From assembly GCA_964035015.1 (NCBI GenBank), contig CAXIUP010000146.1, positions 26,001 through 90,000 on the forward strand: a stretch of DNA of 64,000 nt, given 5' to 3'. Positions 1 to 15,537 of the stretch are shown piece after piece. The notes below the pieces were generated by a model that worked only from the letters and a program-made list of their open reading frames with translations, did no database searches and was not told where the DNA came from. The stretch comes from Corallium rubrum (Eukaryota; Cnidaria; Anthozoa; Scleralcyonacea; Coralliidae). Both the position numbers and the translations under genes were made by a program. How positions within the stretch are numbered: the first letter of the stretch is position 1; each line of letters starts with the position of its first letter.

Positions 1-626
1 ACACCACAAAAAGGACAAAACATTACCGTATTTATAGTGGACTTTAGATGTTCTCGAGTAGGAAACGATACGTTTTCGCGCCCGCGCTGTCAGTGTCCTG
101 CGGCAATTTTTTTGCATTGACAAAACTTTGTTTTTGCGTTGATCGATAATGTTTTTGCATTGTAATTGTAAATATGTATTTTGCATCATGAATACTTTTA
201 TTTTGTATCGAATAATTTTGTTTTGTATTGAAAAAAGTTTTAGTGTTTTATAAAGTTTTTTATTGCACTAAACATTTGTTTTGTGCATTGCACTTGTGGG
301 CCACCGTACCTTTGGGGCTAATGAGTCCACCTTACTGTACACATGCACAGTTAACAGACAGCATCACCTGAGAGTGTGAGGTCCGAAACTTGGGTCACTG
401 TAGGAGCCAGTGGTGGCTGGAACAGCTGGTTCAGCTCTCTTTCTGTTGGTCATTGCATGTCTCTTTGGAGGGGGGTGGCTAACAGTAACCAGAACAAAAC
501 TTCCTAAGCAAATTAGATGTCATGTGCCTGAAATCTCAACCATTTGCCAGATGGCAAGTATTATTCATATTTAGTGTAAAAATAGTGTCTAAAATAAGTA
601 CTCAGTAGAAGTTCCATAATTTAATT
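1..626. other. AT-rich non-coding start with TTTTGCATTG-like motifs
   Basis: No coding region is recognised. From about 110 to 300 the motif TTTTGCATTG and close variants (TTTTGCGTTG, TTTTGTATTG, TTTTGTGCATTG) recur about seven times at irregular spacing, in a style like the subterminal motif arrays of the transposon at 20.4 kb. The minus strand at about 380-480 has a short open stretch of roughly 30 codons that I could not assign. The last, catalytic exon of the HECT gene to the right was looked for here and not found. Confidence 0.4.
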
Positions 627-718
627 TCAATCAGGTCGAAATAGAAAGTAACCACGAAGCAGAGGGTAGCACCAGATTTGAGAAAAAAAATGAATATAGA
701 ATATAGTGTGTAAGATAC

Positions 719-3700
719 CTTCATAGTATAAGGCTTGGACAAAATCTGAAAAATACTTTAGAATGTCTTCCTCTTTTGATTTTAGCAACTGTTCTTTGCT
801 GAAATGAACAACCAGTCTCTGCAGAAAGTCATCTACTGTCATATCAAAGCAAGAGGACGCTGTGAAGACAGGTTCGAACACTGATGGATGTTTTCGAATT
901 TCACTTAACAAACCACACAGCTGCAGGCCTTCTTCTATCTCTTTTAACATTGCTATCTTTGGTGCAATGGCATCTTTTATACAAATACATCTAAACATTG
1001 CAGTAAGGTAAAAAAAGGTAAATGTTGTCTCTGATTCAATGCTAAGATTCATGTGTAACAAAATATACATTCACTGATATTACATAATTAATTATTTGTA
1101 ACACTTAAGTACTTTAACAAAGTTATAATATTTTTGTTAAACATGGTTGTTCAGTAAAAAATTTCTAACTCAGCAAGTCCAAGTCCACCTGCTCTCATCC
1201 CATTGGGGGACCATTCCCCCTGGCCCTTCTCCACGTAGTTTATATACAAGTAATGAAAATTAAAAGACAATCTACCTTAACAGGGAATCTTTGTTCTTCA
1301 TAGTTTCCCTAGTAGGGATCCGTCTGTATCCAATTGCATCCAACTCAGTCATGACCTCATCCTGCACCAGAATTTCCTGCAGTTCTGAATCTGAACTCGC
1401 ACCTGAAATCTTTTAAGATGACAAATAAGCAATTCCAAAGTCATTTAATTTCATTAGACTAGGCAGGAATTTAGCCCATGCACCCCATCACTACATTGTA
1501 CAGTGTATTAACTTTTGACAAGTTGTCATTCAATTTATAACACAAGTACAGGAGGGAAAGAACATTGGGGCAAGCCTGATTTTTTCTCTCTTATACAATA
1601 GGTTTGAAAAGCATTTTGGAAGTTGTACAAAGCATGCAATGCAAGTATATGGCATAACATAAAGTACAGTATCCAGAATACTGTGAATTCTTACCTTCTC
1701 AGCCATATGCCTACAAGAATCACTTCTGATGTCTTCAACACTGATGGAAACCATATCAAGACCTCCAGAGAGGTACTGATAAACCCAACCAGCAAGGAAA
1801 TTAGGTGCTGGACCACCTTGTATGACACTGGATGCCATTATCTGACCTGCAATCTTGAAGTGTCCCTCAGTCAAGGACATTGTGCTATTGACTGGAGCAC
1901 CATCACTGAATAAGCGAATTTCCATCTGCTTTAGCGCTTCTAAAAATATTGAAAATTGACACGACTTAGTTAATAATACATTTTTAAAAAATGAATATGG
2001 TTTTAACATACATTCATGATCACATCATAAATACTTTAATAATTATATACAGTATTCATAAAATATTAATAATATTCATCATAAATATTTTTAAATATAT
2101 ATTGTAGTCTGCACCACTTACTATTTTTTTAATTATTATTTTTTTAATTATTATTTTTTTAATTATTATCTTTTTAATTATTATTTTGTTAATTATTATT
2201 TTTAATTTAATATTATCATAATTTATTTTTAATTTAGGAGGGGGTGCATAAGCGAGTGCTTGCTCTATAGTGTTCGAAAAAGCATGGAAATTTCCATCAA
2301 AATGATAACACTGGTCATTTTTTTGCCTTTCTTAGGGGGGTGCTGGAGACTTCATGGGGTGTGCACCCCAAGTAAATCTGCCTATGAATTTTGTTGGTTA
2401 TTATTTGAAAATTGCTCTTGAAAGCAAGATTTTGGGAAAGTAACAAGTTATCGTGCAGCTGCTCAGTGCTCTTTACAAGGCAGATCAGCCCTGGCAAGCA
2501 GCTGATTTTTCTCATCTAAATGCACAAGTAAAAACTAGCCCTAAGAGGGCTAGCTAGCCCTTCAGGTAGGACTCAGGTAAACATCTCCAAAGACTCCCAC
2601 CTGAATCTTCACTTATGACAATATCCAATATTCAGAATAATATTTCAGAGCTAGTAATAGCAGACACATATTTAATCTACATTTACCAGGCTTCTGAAAA
2701 ATGTTAGCTACAAAGTGTAAGTCTACAAGTAATTGCAAAGATAGTTTAGAAACAACGTTGTTTTTACATACCACAGAAAAATTCTCTTTTTGGTCCTCCA
2801 CCATCAACAGCAGGCTCCCCAACGAAGGTGACTTTAAGGGAATTCTCAGGTTTGAACCACTTCCTATGCTTACTTGCTTCCACATAATCTTCCCAGAGAA
2901 GTTTGCGGCGGACATAGATTGAACTTCTTGCTTGTCCGACCTTCTCCTGTAGAGATTCTAGACATTCTTTCAGACTTGTTAGGCCACTGTTTGGACTTTC
3001 TTCAACAGAAGTTGAATTTTCTTCATCTCCATCCGATATCACTTCATATGGAAATTCCATCAATATATTTCCATATGTTTGCCTACTGAATGAAATACCT
3101 TCAGCAGCTTCAGCACACCCATCTGCATGTTCGGCAATTTCTGTGCTTGGAAAATTGGTATTACATGTTGGGCAATTGACTTCAGTGACGATCGGACTAC
3201 TCCTGATACTGGGACCATGAGTGCTCAAACTACCACTGCGTCCTTGCACTATATTTTTCGTAATGCTTTCAGTACCAGTGCCAGTGCCCATCTCATTCTT
3301 TCCGAATGCAGAAATGAGCAAAATATCATCATCGCTTTCCATTGGAAATTTTTCTTCCTTATCACTATCCCAGTTGGAGCTGTCATCACTTGCGTCTTGT
3401 TGGGAGAGTTTCAGGCTAATCGCAGAAACAGCACGGATATACACCGGTCCTTGCTTGTTAAGGTATTTCAAGACTTTACCGTTATAGTTCTCACAGGCTG
3501 GGTCCATAATTTTATTCCCAACAGCTCTCATGAACTTGAACTTTGGTTCGGGGAGATCTTTGAAATTTTCGTTAAATGCCGTGATCATCTTCCTTCGTAT
3601 TTCCTCCTCGGTGTCGGCGTCCCGAATTTCAAATGCAGAAATAACACACCCATGCGTATATAGCTCTTCGCGTTTTGAACCACGCGGTACGTCCTCCATT

Positions 3701-4098
3701 TTGGGTGATGGAAAAAGCACGACATCTCGCAACACAGGTTTATCGTTTGATGTTGACTTCTCCTCCCCACTTGCCTGCCGCTTCCGTTTTTGGCCTTTGC
3801 TTTCATTCTTCTTACCTTTTTTAGGCTTGTAGTTGGTCGATGGGTGAAAATTGCGAATACTTGGAACATAATTTCTGTCTGGCACATTTTGATTTTCGGT
3901 TTGACTAGTTTCACCCCTGGCACTGCCACTGAACTGTGTGCACGCACGTGCGGAATTTACGCTGGGATAAAGGCGCCCAATTTGTTCCTCGACCGACTGG
4001 CTATTTGCTCTATTCGCATTTTCATTATTAAGGTGATCTCCATTGTCTCTTAAATTTTGCACGGCATTAATCAAACGATTCATAAGTTCTTCCGCCAT
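719..4098 (-). CDS. HECT E3 ubiquitin ligase-like gene (G2E3-like), exons 1-4, catalytic exon not seen
   Basis: The predicted product is a HECT-type E3 ubiquitin ligase, which would pass ubiquitin from an E2 through a catalytic cysteine to a substrate. Exons read on the minus strand: 4098-2772, 1939-1695, 1409-1276 and 990-719, all with GT donors, AG acceptors and matching phases. Exon 1 encodes a conserved N-terminal module (VLRDVVLFPSPK...VPRG), an acidic linker, a UBZ-like C2HC finger (CPTC-x13-HADGC) and the HECT start (VGEPAVDGGGPKREFF). Exons 2-4 continue the HECT N-lobe (GQIMASSVIQGGPAP, DAIGYRRIPT, DFVQALYYEG). The start chosen is MAEELM at 4098, because the paralogue at 21 kb starts at the equivalent place; an in-frame Met lies 21 codons upstream. 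The C-lobe with the catalytic Cys is not in the window, so the gene is partial or runs past position 1. Its nearest relative is the transposon-borne gene at 21-26.6 kb. Confidence 0.75.
2105..2235. repeat. Degenerate AATTATTATTTTTTT tandem repeat
   Basis: Five to six consecutive units of about 18 bp built on TTAATTATTATTTTT lie in the intron between HECT exons 1 and 2. This is simple low-complexity sequence. The following stretch (2240-2400) has G-rich GGGGGTGCATAAG and GGGGTGTGCACCCC segments that look like a degraded non-autonomous transposon end, but no pair of ends with a target duplication could be fixed. Confidence 0.6.
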
Positions 4099-4224
4099 TC
4101 CGATACGATATGTACTAAAAATTTCAATATATACACATCGCAACATATGGTCAGCGGTCAACTTTCATGCGCCCGCGATATATTGAGCCCGCGATCAGTT
4201 GTGATTTTCAGAATAGTTTTATTT

Positions 4225-4292
4225 TTTCGAAGAAGTCTTGTTATCGAAGAAGTCTTATTATCGAAGAAGTCTTATTTTCGAAGAAGTCTTTT
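4225..4292. repeat. Short tandem array of TCGAAGAAGTCTT upstream of the HECT gene
   Basis: Four copies of TCGAAGAAGTCTT separated by 4-5 T/A-rich bases (period about 18 bp) lie about 130 bp upstream of the HECT start codon on its 5' side. The position and regular spacing would suit a repeated protein-binding site in the promoter or in a transposon subterminal region. That role is inference. Confidence 0.6.
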
Positions 4293-4499
4293 TTTTTTGC
4301 AAGATGTGTTTTATTTTCTTTTGAAAGTTGTATGCGCGTATGTTTACAAGTTTGATTTTCTCGAACAAGTCTTGTATATTGTGCGAAGTATTATGTTTCA
4401 GCTCCAAAGTATTTTTGTCCCGTCTGGCGCGCCATACTATTTGGTCATAACTGGCACAAAACTATGCATAAATATGTTTCACGAGGAATGTTTAAGATA

Positions 4500-6329
4500 A
4501 GCAATCAACCAATGAAAATGCCGAATCCAACAGCCGATATGTCAGAACCTTTTCCCACCTTACCAATTTCAAAAAGGCCCTGAAGAACGAGGTTGAGCGG
4601 TGTGTTGTGCCCAGACTTTTTTCACTTGGTGGGTGTTTTCTGATTCATTAAAGTTGCCATGTTTTCTCAAAGGTAAATAGGAATGTAGCATCAATATGTA
4701 CAATTCAGTCATTGAATTTTCTTTCTCAATACATTGTCATTCATTACATTATACCGTTATGCTTTTTGGTTATTTTATGCTATAGAGAAAGATTGGCAAA
4801 CATTATTTACCATGTGCAAAAATTAATGCTGAGAAAAAGTGCCCTTTTTATAAGGCTGCCCCCACTGCCTTAAGTAGCTTCCGGCGCCCCTGATCCCAAC
4901 CCCTGAGATACTGTATAACTTGAGACATAATTCATTAAAAAATGTCTTCATGCAACATAAGATGTCAATTGAATTGAAGGAAACTTGAATTTCATTAACA
5001 ATTTAAATAAATACTTTATATCCTGTGTGCCAAGGCTCTGGTCCAAACAACTCATGGAGCCAGTTGAAAATTTCACCTCTATATATATTAACCTTATTCG
5101 TAAATGGCTTGTTAAATCAATATTCTTTTGCATGCATATAAATTAGCTTTTATAAACCCCATTTTCATGTAAGAAATTAAAAAAAAATACTTCAAAATGA
5201 GGTCATTCAAATTTTCCTTGGCGCCATCAATGGGTATAGATTCCATACCAGAGTAATTATGTATTCTTTAAAATACTTGAACTTATTAAAATGACAGAAA
5301 GTACATATATTATATCATATATCACATATCACAATAATCACATACCATATCATATATTACAAATATGTGATATATCAACAGGGGCGTAGCGTGCTGGAGG
5401 TGTGTTGGGTGTGACCCCCCCCTTTTTTTTTGAAAACTTGTTGGGAAAACAGAGATTTTGTAGAGAAAAACGTGATTTCTCAGTAAATTGATGGGAAATT
5501 GATGGGAAATTGGGAAATTCGTGATTCCTCTAGATTACTACAAGCATTTTACTAAATTTGCACCACGATTCTTAATAAAATCAAATCTTTAGAGTCTTAA
5601 ATCTTATTACTCTTACAAATTCTTAATTTGTTCTTCATTGAGGCGTCTGTTGTCTTCGTAGAGTTTTTGCCACTCCTTGGATTGAAATTGTGGTCGCCAT
5701 TTTGAAAAATCCGAGTACAAAAATCCGAATCCCGGTGATTGTTCTGAAGATGACTCGGACCTAGTACCTCGCGGTCACCTCAACTGCGAGTATCCCATCT
5801 AGCCACGACCGGTTCAAAGCCCCGCGCAAAAATTTTCATTATTTATAAAATTTTCATTATTTGCTGAAAGATTCAGGTATTTTAACATAAAACTGGTATA
5901 ATCAGCCAAATCAGGTTATAATACAAAATTAACGTGTATAAAAAGTTAAAAGTATCACTTCGAAAGATTTGGTAGATTTTTTTGCATCAACGCATACCAA
6001 ATGTAATATTGAACGTGGGCGCAGAAATGGTGTTTACACGTGTTTTATAACTGATGGCGTTCGTTCGTGCCAGTCGTGGATATTTTTTGTTGAAATATTT
6101 ATAATACAAGCTTCAATTCCATTTATAAAAAGGTATGTTTTCTAAATTTGTGTATAGAAGACTGTTTATATTAATGCACTTTTATATATGCAACATAAAT
6201 ATATTAAATTTGAATTTTGTTTTGTTCAGGTTAATAATTTGAATATTTAATATGTTGAAATTATAAAATGGCTTTGTCTCAAGTTCAAGTGGCAGTACGT
6301 ATTTGTGAATCGAACCGTATATTATTGCC
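4500..6329. other. Non-coding stretch between the divergent HECT and DDE genes
   Basis: No gene is recognised. Position 5380-5440 holds a G-rich transposon-end-like segment (GGGGCGTAGCGTGCTGGAGG followed by a C run). Position 5745-5830 on the minus strand is weakly tRNA-like, with an A-box-like TGGCTAGATGGG and a poor B box (GGTCCGAGTCA), possibly a decayed tRNA-derived SINE. The rest is AT-rich without visible structure. Confidence 0.4.
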
Positions 6330-9300
6330 ATGGAGATTCGTGCAGCTGAATCATGGTACAACCAGTTATGGGCCGATATCGTTCAAGAGAAACATGGAAA
6401 GTTTGATTTTATTGACTTAAAATGCAAACCTACGAGCTACAGCTTCCAAGAAGCAACTACATTTCCATCTTTTAATATGTCAAAACAAAATGGAATTAAA
6501 GGTGATGCACAAAGTGATATATTGGAGATCGTTAATTTCTTTAACATGAGATATTTTTCGATGAGCATTAAACATGATGATAACTGTGAAGTATGCTGTG
6601 CTGTTGCTGGTGAAACTGTAAATCCACGTCCTACAGTTGATGCCTTTAAATTGATGATGACTGCTGCTAAAGATGCTGCTGCAGCAGACGTACCTCAAGT
6701 GTGTCAAGATCCTAAAAATAGCCTTGATAAATTGAAGAATACAATTCTTAGATACCTCCAAGGAAAGAACTGTGTTTTCCCTGCCAATTGTGGAAAAGCA
6801 GCCAACATGTTTGTTAACAAACTTTCTGACATTGTATATTATCTTGATGGTCAATATTGCAAGATTGAATTAGAAATAAACAAGGCAAACAATTTTCCAG
6901 ATGTTTTCAAGAGGACACTTAGTGGTTTTAATTGCCCAGAAAAGTCCAAGCATCGCAAACATCAAATCAGCAACCTCTCGGAGAAGAAGTTGGAGAGTCA
7001 TGCTATTGGCCTTAGAGAGGTTATGCATTCCCTACCATTCCTTGATAGTAATCCATGGGCAGAAGTTAAGCCAGAGGCGGACTGGCCCACCGGGATACCG
7101 GGAAATTTCCCGGTGCGCCCCTTTGTTTTGCGTTTCAGGCGCCCACAAAGACAAAATACAGCTCATCAACGTAAATACAGTATTATGAAATACAGTTGTT
7201 ACTAGTTACATTGCTAGGCTACTAGTCGTAATCTCCAAACACAATGATATACAATTTGTATTTTCTGAACTACTGACTCTGCATTAATTGTGTTATCTTT
7301 TCTTTGTTATTCACTCTTCATAAGATGTAACCTAATTATGTAATTTTTCTGGTATATAATAAATTATGTAACTGTAAGACTAAGACTAAGACTAAGACTA
7401 AGACTAAGACTAAGACTAAGACTAAGACTAAGACTAAGACTAAGACTAAGACTAAGACTAAGACTAAGACTAAGACTAAGACTAAGACTAAGACTAAGAC
7501 TAAGACTAAGACTAAGACTAAGACTAAGACTAAGACTAAGACTAAGACTAAGACTAAGACTAAGACTAAGACTAAGACTAAGACTAAGACTAAGACTAAG
7601 ACTAAGACTAAGACTAAGACTAAGACTAAGACTAAGACTAAGACTAAGACTAAGACTAAGACTAAGACTAAGACTAAGACTAAGACTAAGACTAACTAAG
7701 ACTAAGACTAAGAGTATAGTTGAATCGTGGAACAGTAGTTCCACTTGTGACTTAAATATATACTCATACATAGTATATAATATATTATTGTCTATTAAAT
7801 ATTGTATAGTCACAAAAAAATATGCGCATACACAATAAATAAAATTGTGCTTAAAATTATTAATGCCGCTCTCAAAATCGAGGAAATACGATTTCAGAGG
7901 CCGGGGTGCGCGCCTCTGTGCGCCCGGGGCGTTCCAGCCGGGACCATTAGAGTCAGGGCGCTTATATACGGGGCGGTGCAACGCGCTCGTATCGCGCTGA
8001 TCGATGTGTGATGCACAAAAGGACTGGCACGAGCGTGCTTCTGAGCAAAAGTTGATCAAAAGTGGATTTTTGGGCACTGTGATATTCTCACTGTTTTTCT
8101 TTAACTATGTAATTTCGGAGGAACCTTTTGCAATGTACTGACGAAGTACTTATTCGTTTAATGTATGAATATTTGTTTGGCGTAAAACGTTGTACTATAA
8201 AGGAGTAATTATGGATAATGACTCGATTTTTTGATGACTTCTATTGAGGGAAAATTTCATTACAAGATTTGAGCATGTTAACAGGTTGTCCACGCCTAGG
8301 AATTCAGGTATGTTGAAGATTATAATAGTGTGGTTATATCTTAAAGTTTTCATAAAAATCGGAGTTGATTATTTGGAGATATAGCGTTCGGATGTTAGGT
8401 ATTTTTATGGTTTACCTCTTGCCTGTTTAGTTCCTCAATTGCTGCAAGAGCAGTAAACAAAACTTATAGTTTTGCCATGTTACGATTCTTCGTAATTATA
8501 TCAATAACTTTATCGGGTTTTTGAAGCATTGGATTAGAATAACTGTAAGCTGTAAACAAATTTTACTCTCCGATCAATTTATTAAAATACGACTTGCTGG
8601 GACGCATGCCGAGCGCATTATGTGATAAACTGTCGTCCACACCTTGTAATTTTGTCATCAGATAGCCAAGATGACTTCTTGTTAGGTTTCATTGAGAAAA
8701 TGCAAATTGGAGTTGATTATTTCTTGATATTCAATTGGAAAGATGACCTACCAGCTAAAATTCAATGCAAGATGTTGTCTTCTATCGAACATGGCCGAAT
8801 GATAACGTGCACAAACAAAGATTTCCAAAGACTTCTTGCGTCATTTCTCTTGCGAAAGCAACGGTACGGTTCATATTTTTCAGCAACATATTGTTCATGT
8901 TTCAGCAACGACTCCGAATTTTTGGGAGTAACACCAGAGAATATATTAGCTGAATCCACTGATATATCGTATGGCTCGGCAATTTCACCCACGTCCTCTT
9001 CCAAACTCAACTCAGAGACTTCCACATCAAGCGTATTTTACCCGCCATATTTTGGACTTTCCCTGGCTTAGCGTTCGTCGCTATGGTGACAGGGGACTTG
9101 TTACCAGTCCTCTGCATCACATGCACATCGATCAGCGCGCCCATTGCCGTTTTACCGCCCCCTATATAATCGCCCTGATTAGAGTATTCAGGCTTTGCGC
9201 TCAGCCAGGCGCCCCTTTCATATAATTTCCCGGTAACTTTTCTGCTGCCAGTCCGCCCCTGAGTTAAGCAGGAGGTCCTTCAATTTGTTCAAGTTGTTGA

Positions 9301-12300
9301 ACAATATTGTTTGCATCTCAGAGTGAAAAATTCAAGAAACAAAGTGTCAAGAGAAACACCCCGAAGTGAAGTTGAAAAGAGAACAAACGCTACGCTGATG
9401 AAAATTAACAAGGGCCCAGTCCATCCATCCTTAAGTGAGATTGAAAAGCAGCTTTTAGATGCCCAACTTTATAGCCCAATATCTGTCCGTGAATTTCTTC
9501 CCACCTGTGATAGAAGGAGAGTACATGATATTATTGAGGAGCTGAAGCAAAAAGGGCTAAAGTACAAGTGTATTCATTATGCTCACCATATAGGTGGGAG
9601 CAAGCAAGCTTTGCACTTTGTATGGAAAATTGATGAAGCTGAATCAGAGGGAGCAACTATTGATAGATGCTTACAAGTGATCAAGCAAATTGAGGCAGAA
9701 ATACCTGTCTATGAAAGAAGAATAACAAGAAAGCAGTTTATGCAGTCGTTCGGATTTGTTGCCAAGCCAGTCGCCCTTCGTGCTATATTTCGAGAGTTGA
9801 AGAGAGATCAGTCTGCCCCAACAAACTTGACTGAAAAGGAGATAGACAATCGCTTTCAATATGCGATGCAGTGTGAAGATGCTGGAATTGTTGTTGATCT
9901 GAGAAACCAGTCAACTGACAAGAGAAAGGACACTTTCAAGGAATTTTTCTTAGAAACAGAGCGATACTTGGCAGAAGATATAGGTGTAGCATGTCATGAA
10001 AGGCGACACGGTGAACAGTTGTACCTGGCCAAAGCAGTAAGCATCAAAGATCTTCATCAACGAATCAAGGAAAGAGTACCACACGGAACCAATGTGCCAT
10101 CGGTGAAATGGTTACGTTACCAATTCCAGCCAATTAATCCAAGGGCGAACACAGCTAAGTATTTCAAAGGATTGCTAAATGTAAAGATGATGGTACAAAA
10201 GAGACAGGTAAAGTTTTTATCATTACTATTATTTGTAGTAAGTACTACTGTACCAATACTATAGTAGTAGAAGCGTGGTGTTAGCAGAAGTGGTAGTATA
10301 TTGTATTTCCCTTTTCTAGATCAGAGTTAATCATGTGGATGCACACTATTGTGCAGCTGCATGGCGGTACATGCGAGAGTTGGCTGTAACCCATAGAGAT
10401 ATGGCAACTTTGGTCAGCATGGACGATAAGCATAAAGTTAAAGTTGGAGAGCCCTTCTATCCATTGGCAGCAGCCGAAAGAGGAAAGCAAGTTATAGTTG
10501 GTGCTAATCAAGTCATGGCAGTGGGAGACCATGACTTCAGCAAATCTACTTTGACTCCCTCTGTAAACTTGGTGGTAAGTTACTTATTGTGAAACTTTTT
10601 ATCAAAGTACAGTATAACCATATTTGATTGATTTGATTGATGACTTCTTATGTTAATTTTGACATCATCTGAGTGTAAATAACTGATGAGGCAACAGACT
10701 TATATCATATTCTCTTCATGTTTTACAGATTGATATTCCTCCAACAATTAATGGAAGCTTCTATCGGGGTGATGTTTATGTAGGCTTCAAGGATTCAATC
10801 TTACAGCCATCTTCACCTTTACGTCATGCAACTGAGTTGGCAGAAATTCTGAAATTAAGGGAAAGTATGTTAATTGTGGATACACATGATGTTATGATAT
10901 ATTTATAGTGTAATTTAATATTTCAATTGACAGATGACAAGTTAAACTACAGGAACTATATAATATTTTTCAATTTGTATCTTATTTTTAGATGTCCATC
11001 CTGTCCTTCTTCTATACTCTGATGGAGGGCCAGATCACAGATGTACTTACATGTCGGTGAAGCTATCCATGATAGCACTGTTTCAAGCTCTAGACCTTGA
11101 TATGTTGGTTGCCTTAAGGACAGCTCCCAGCAACTCGTGGGCAAATCCTGTAGAGAGGATAATGAGCATTGTAAATACCGGTCTCCAAGGTGTTGGTCTT
11201 ATGCGTCAGAAGATGAGTGACAATTTTGAAAAAGCCATAGGTGTGTAGATGTTTCACCTTACAACAAAAATAATAACAAATTCAGATGATTTTTGAAAGA
11301 ACTGAAATAGGCTTTCACATAACCTAAATTATTACAATAATACATAACTCAGTGACATTAATAAATTTTATCTTTCAGCCGATGCCAAAAGTGTTAAAGA
11401 TATGAGAGACAAGATAACTACTGCTGACCTCAAGAAAGAGCTTTCCGAATCCTTGCCATTTCCTGTTGATCTGCTGAACAGCCAGATGTCTAGACTAAGT
11501 CTAAAAGATAAAAGTTTCAAGACCTTCAATCCTTCCACAGAAGAAGAAATCAACAATCTCTGGCAACACTGTCTGAAAATTGAAAAGAGATTACAGGTAT
11601 ATTAAGAATGTGTAATATGTACATTTATCTAAAAAGTGGGCAAAGTACTGCATCTTAATATTTTGTTATTTTTTGTGTAGCGTGACCATCTAACTATGAA
11701 GGGCGTGAAAGACTTTGAATGTCTTAAAGCTTTTCTGAAGCACTGCTGCATTGAAGGACATTATTTCTTTCAGATCAGAAAGTGTGGTGCTGACAAATGC
11801 ACCATTTGTAGGTTAGAAAACCTCTAAATCATATGCTTATGTGATGCACTAAATGTTGATGTCAAGTTTACTCAATTTTATATAGACCATTACGAGACCA
11901 ACGGAGCAAAGATGTGGCTAACCTACCTTTCCCAGTTCCAGCTGGTGATGGCCATTATCACCCTTTTCAAGACGTTTACAAGACCACCACTGAAAAGATA
12001 TTTTTAAAATAAATATTTATCATGTTTACCAAGTCATGTTCGACCTTTTATACTACACCACCATGATGATTTTAAGATATATGCACCATGTGTCCTTTTG
12101 TATTCTGTTATACTTCTGGTATTCTAATTGCTGGTTGTTTGTTTCTTTTTAATAGAACAGACCAAGTAAAACGTCCAGACCCAAGACTGCCAGGGCAAAA
12201 CTTCCTTTCTCTCCATCTGTGCAACACGCGAAGAACACAGACGTCATGGTGCAATGCACTGAGTGTGATAAATGGCGGATTGTCTTTGCAAAGAAGAAAC

Positions 12301-12788
12301 TGACCAGGAGACAGAAGGTACAACTGACAGATCTTCTGGAAGATCTTGACTTTACTTGCGGTTTTCAATTCGGTAAGAATTATGTCGTGGATTTTTCCTT
12401 AACATTTTTGTCAGCTTTAGATGGGGAAAACTTTGTTGTTTGATCACTGACAATACTAGATATATGCTAGTTTTCCAAAGGGTTTGATACATCTTTAGTA
12501 AAATAAGAATGTTCTAAAATGCCAATAATTAAAACTATATTACTTCGATCCAAATTCCCAACCAATTCAATTATCTTATTTCAGATGATGTACTTTCTTC
12601 CTCATGGCCTTCAAGTTTATATTAAAGACCATGACTGTGAAGACAACATAGAAAAGCTATACTATGCTTGTAACTATGAACCGTGCTGCATCTATTGTGG
12701 AGAGTATGTTCATGATGTTGATGAAGGTGATGAGGTGTATCCTCAGTGCCAGAATTGCACCCAGGATCCTGTCAGGAAACGGAAATGA
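6330..12788 (+). CDS. Multi-exon DDE transposase-like gene, interrupted by an hAT insertion
   Basis: A domesticated-looking or transposon-borne DDE nuclease gene. Exons on the plus strand: 6330-7071 continued after the insertion at 9270-10207, then 10320-10574, 10729-10864, 10992-11240, 11379-11596, 11681-11811, about 11886-12000, about 12154-12372 and 12585-12788. Most have clean GT/AG borders and matching phase. Putative catalytic acidic residues lie in SMDDKHKVKVGEP, LLLYSDGGPDH and NPVERIM, giving a D..D..E order. The C-terminus is cysteine-rich (CTECDKW, CCIYCGEY, CQNC), suggesting zinc binding. The acceptor of the exon at 12154 is clear, but the donor near 12000 is not canonical. Exon 9 seems to need a one-base shift near 12630. 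I know similar proteins as multicopy uncharacterised genes in cnidarians and fish but cannot name the superfamily. It is divergent from the HECT gene and may share an element with it. Confidence 0.65.
7072..9261. mobile_element. Non-autonomous hAT-type transposon (2190 bp) inside the DDE gene
   Basis: The element begins CAGAGGCGGACTGGC and ends GCCAGTCCGCCCCTG, inverted repeats differing at one base. It is flanked by the exact 8-bp duplication AGTTAAGC (7064-7071 and 9262-9269), the hallmark of hAT insertion. Removing the element and one duplication restores the reading frame of the host exon, which confirms the borders. Longer subterminal homology exists in inverted orientation (7946-8015 against 9105-9175, sharing GCATCACA..CGATCAGCGCG..CCGCCCC). 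No transposase is seen; the open frame at 8622-9071 shows no recognised domain. The left arm has been expanded by a hexamer repeat (7375-7714). Confidence 0.9.
7375..7714. repeat. (TAAGAC)n hexanucleotide satellite, about 340 bp
   Basis: About 56 almost perfect copies of TAAGAC run within the hAT-type element, with one shortened unit near 7693. The reverse complement, GTCTTA, is not the animal telomere repeat TTAGGG. The array is perfect enough to be young or to reflect recent slippage. Confidence 0.97.

Positions 12789-15537
<2,749 letters not shown>

Noticed and set aside
1-718. Catalytic last exon of the left HECT gene
   Set aside because: No minus-strand stretch here matches the STCQL/LP context found in the paralogue; a 30-codon open stretch at 380-480 has no HECT resemblance.
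7364-8077. Open frame of Ser-Leu repeats on the minus strand
   Set aside because: It is a translation of the TAAGAC hexamer array inside the hAT-type element.
8622-9071. Gene inside the hAT-type element
   Set aside because: 149-codon frame with no hAT dimerisation or BED-finger motif; overlapping frames of similar length suggest chance.
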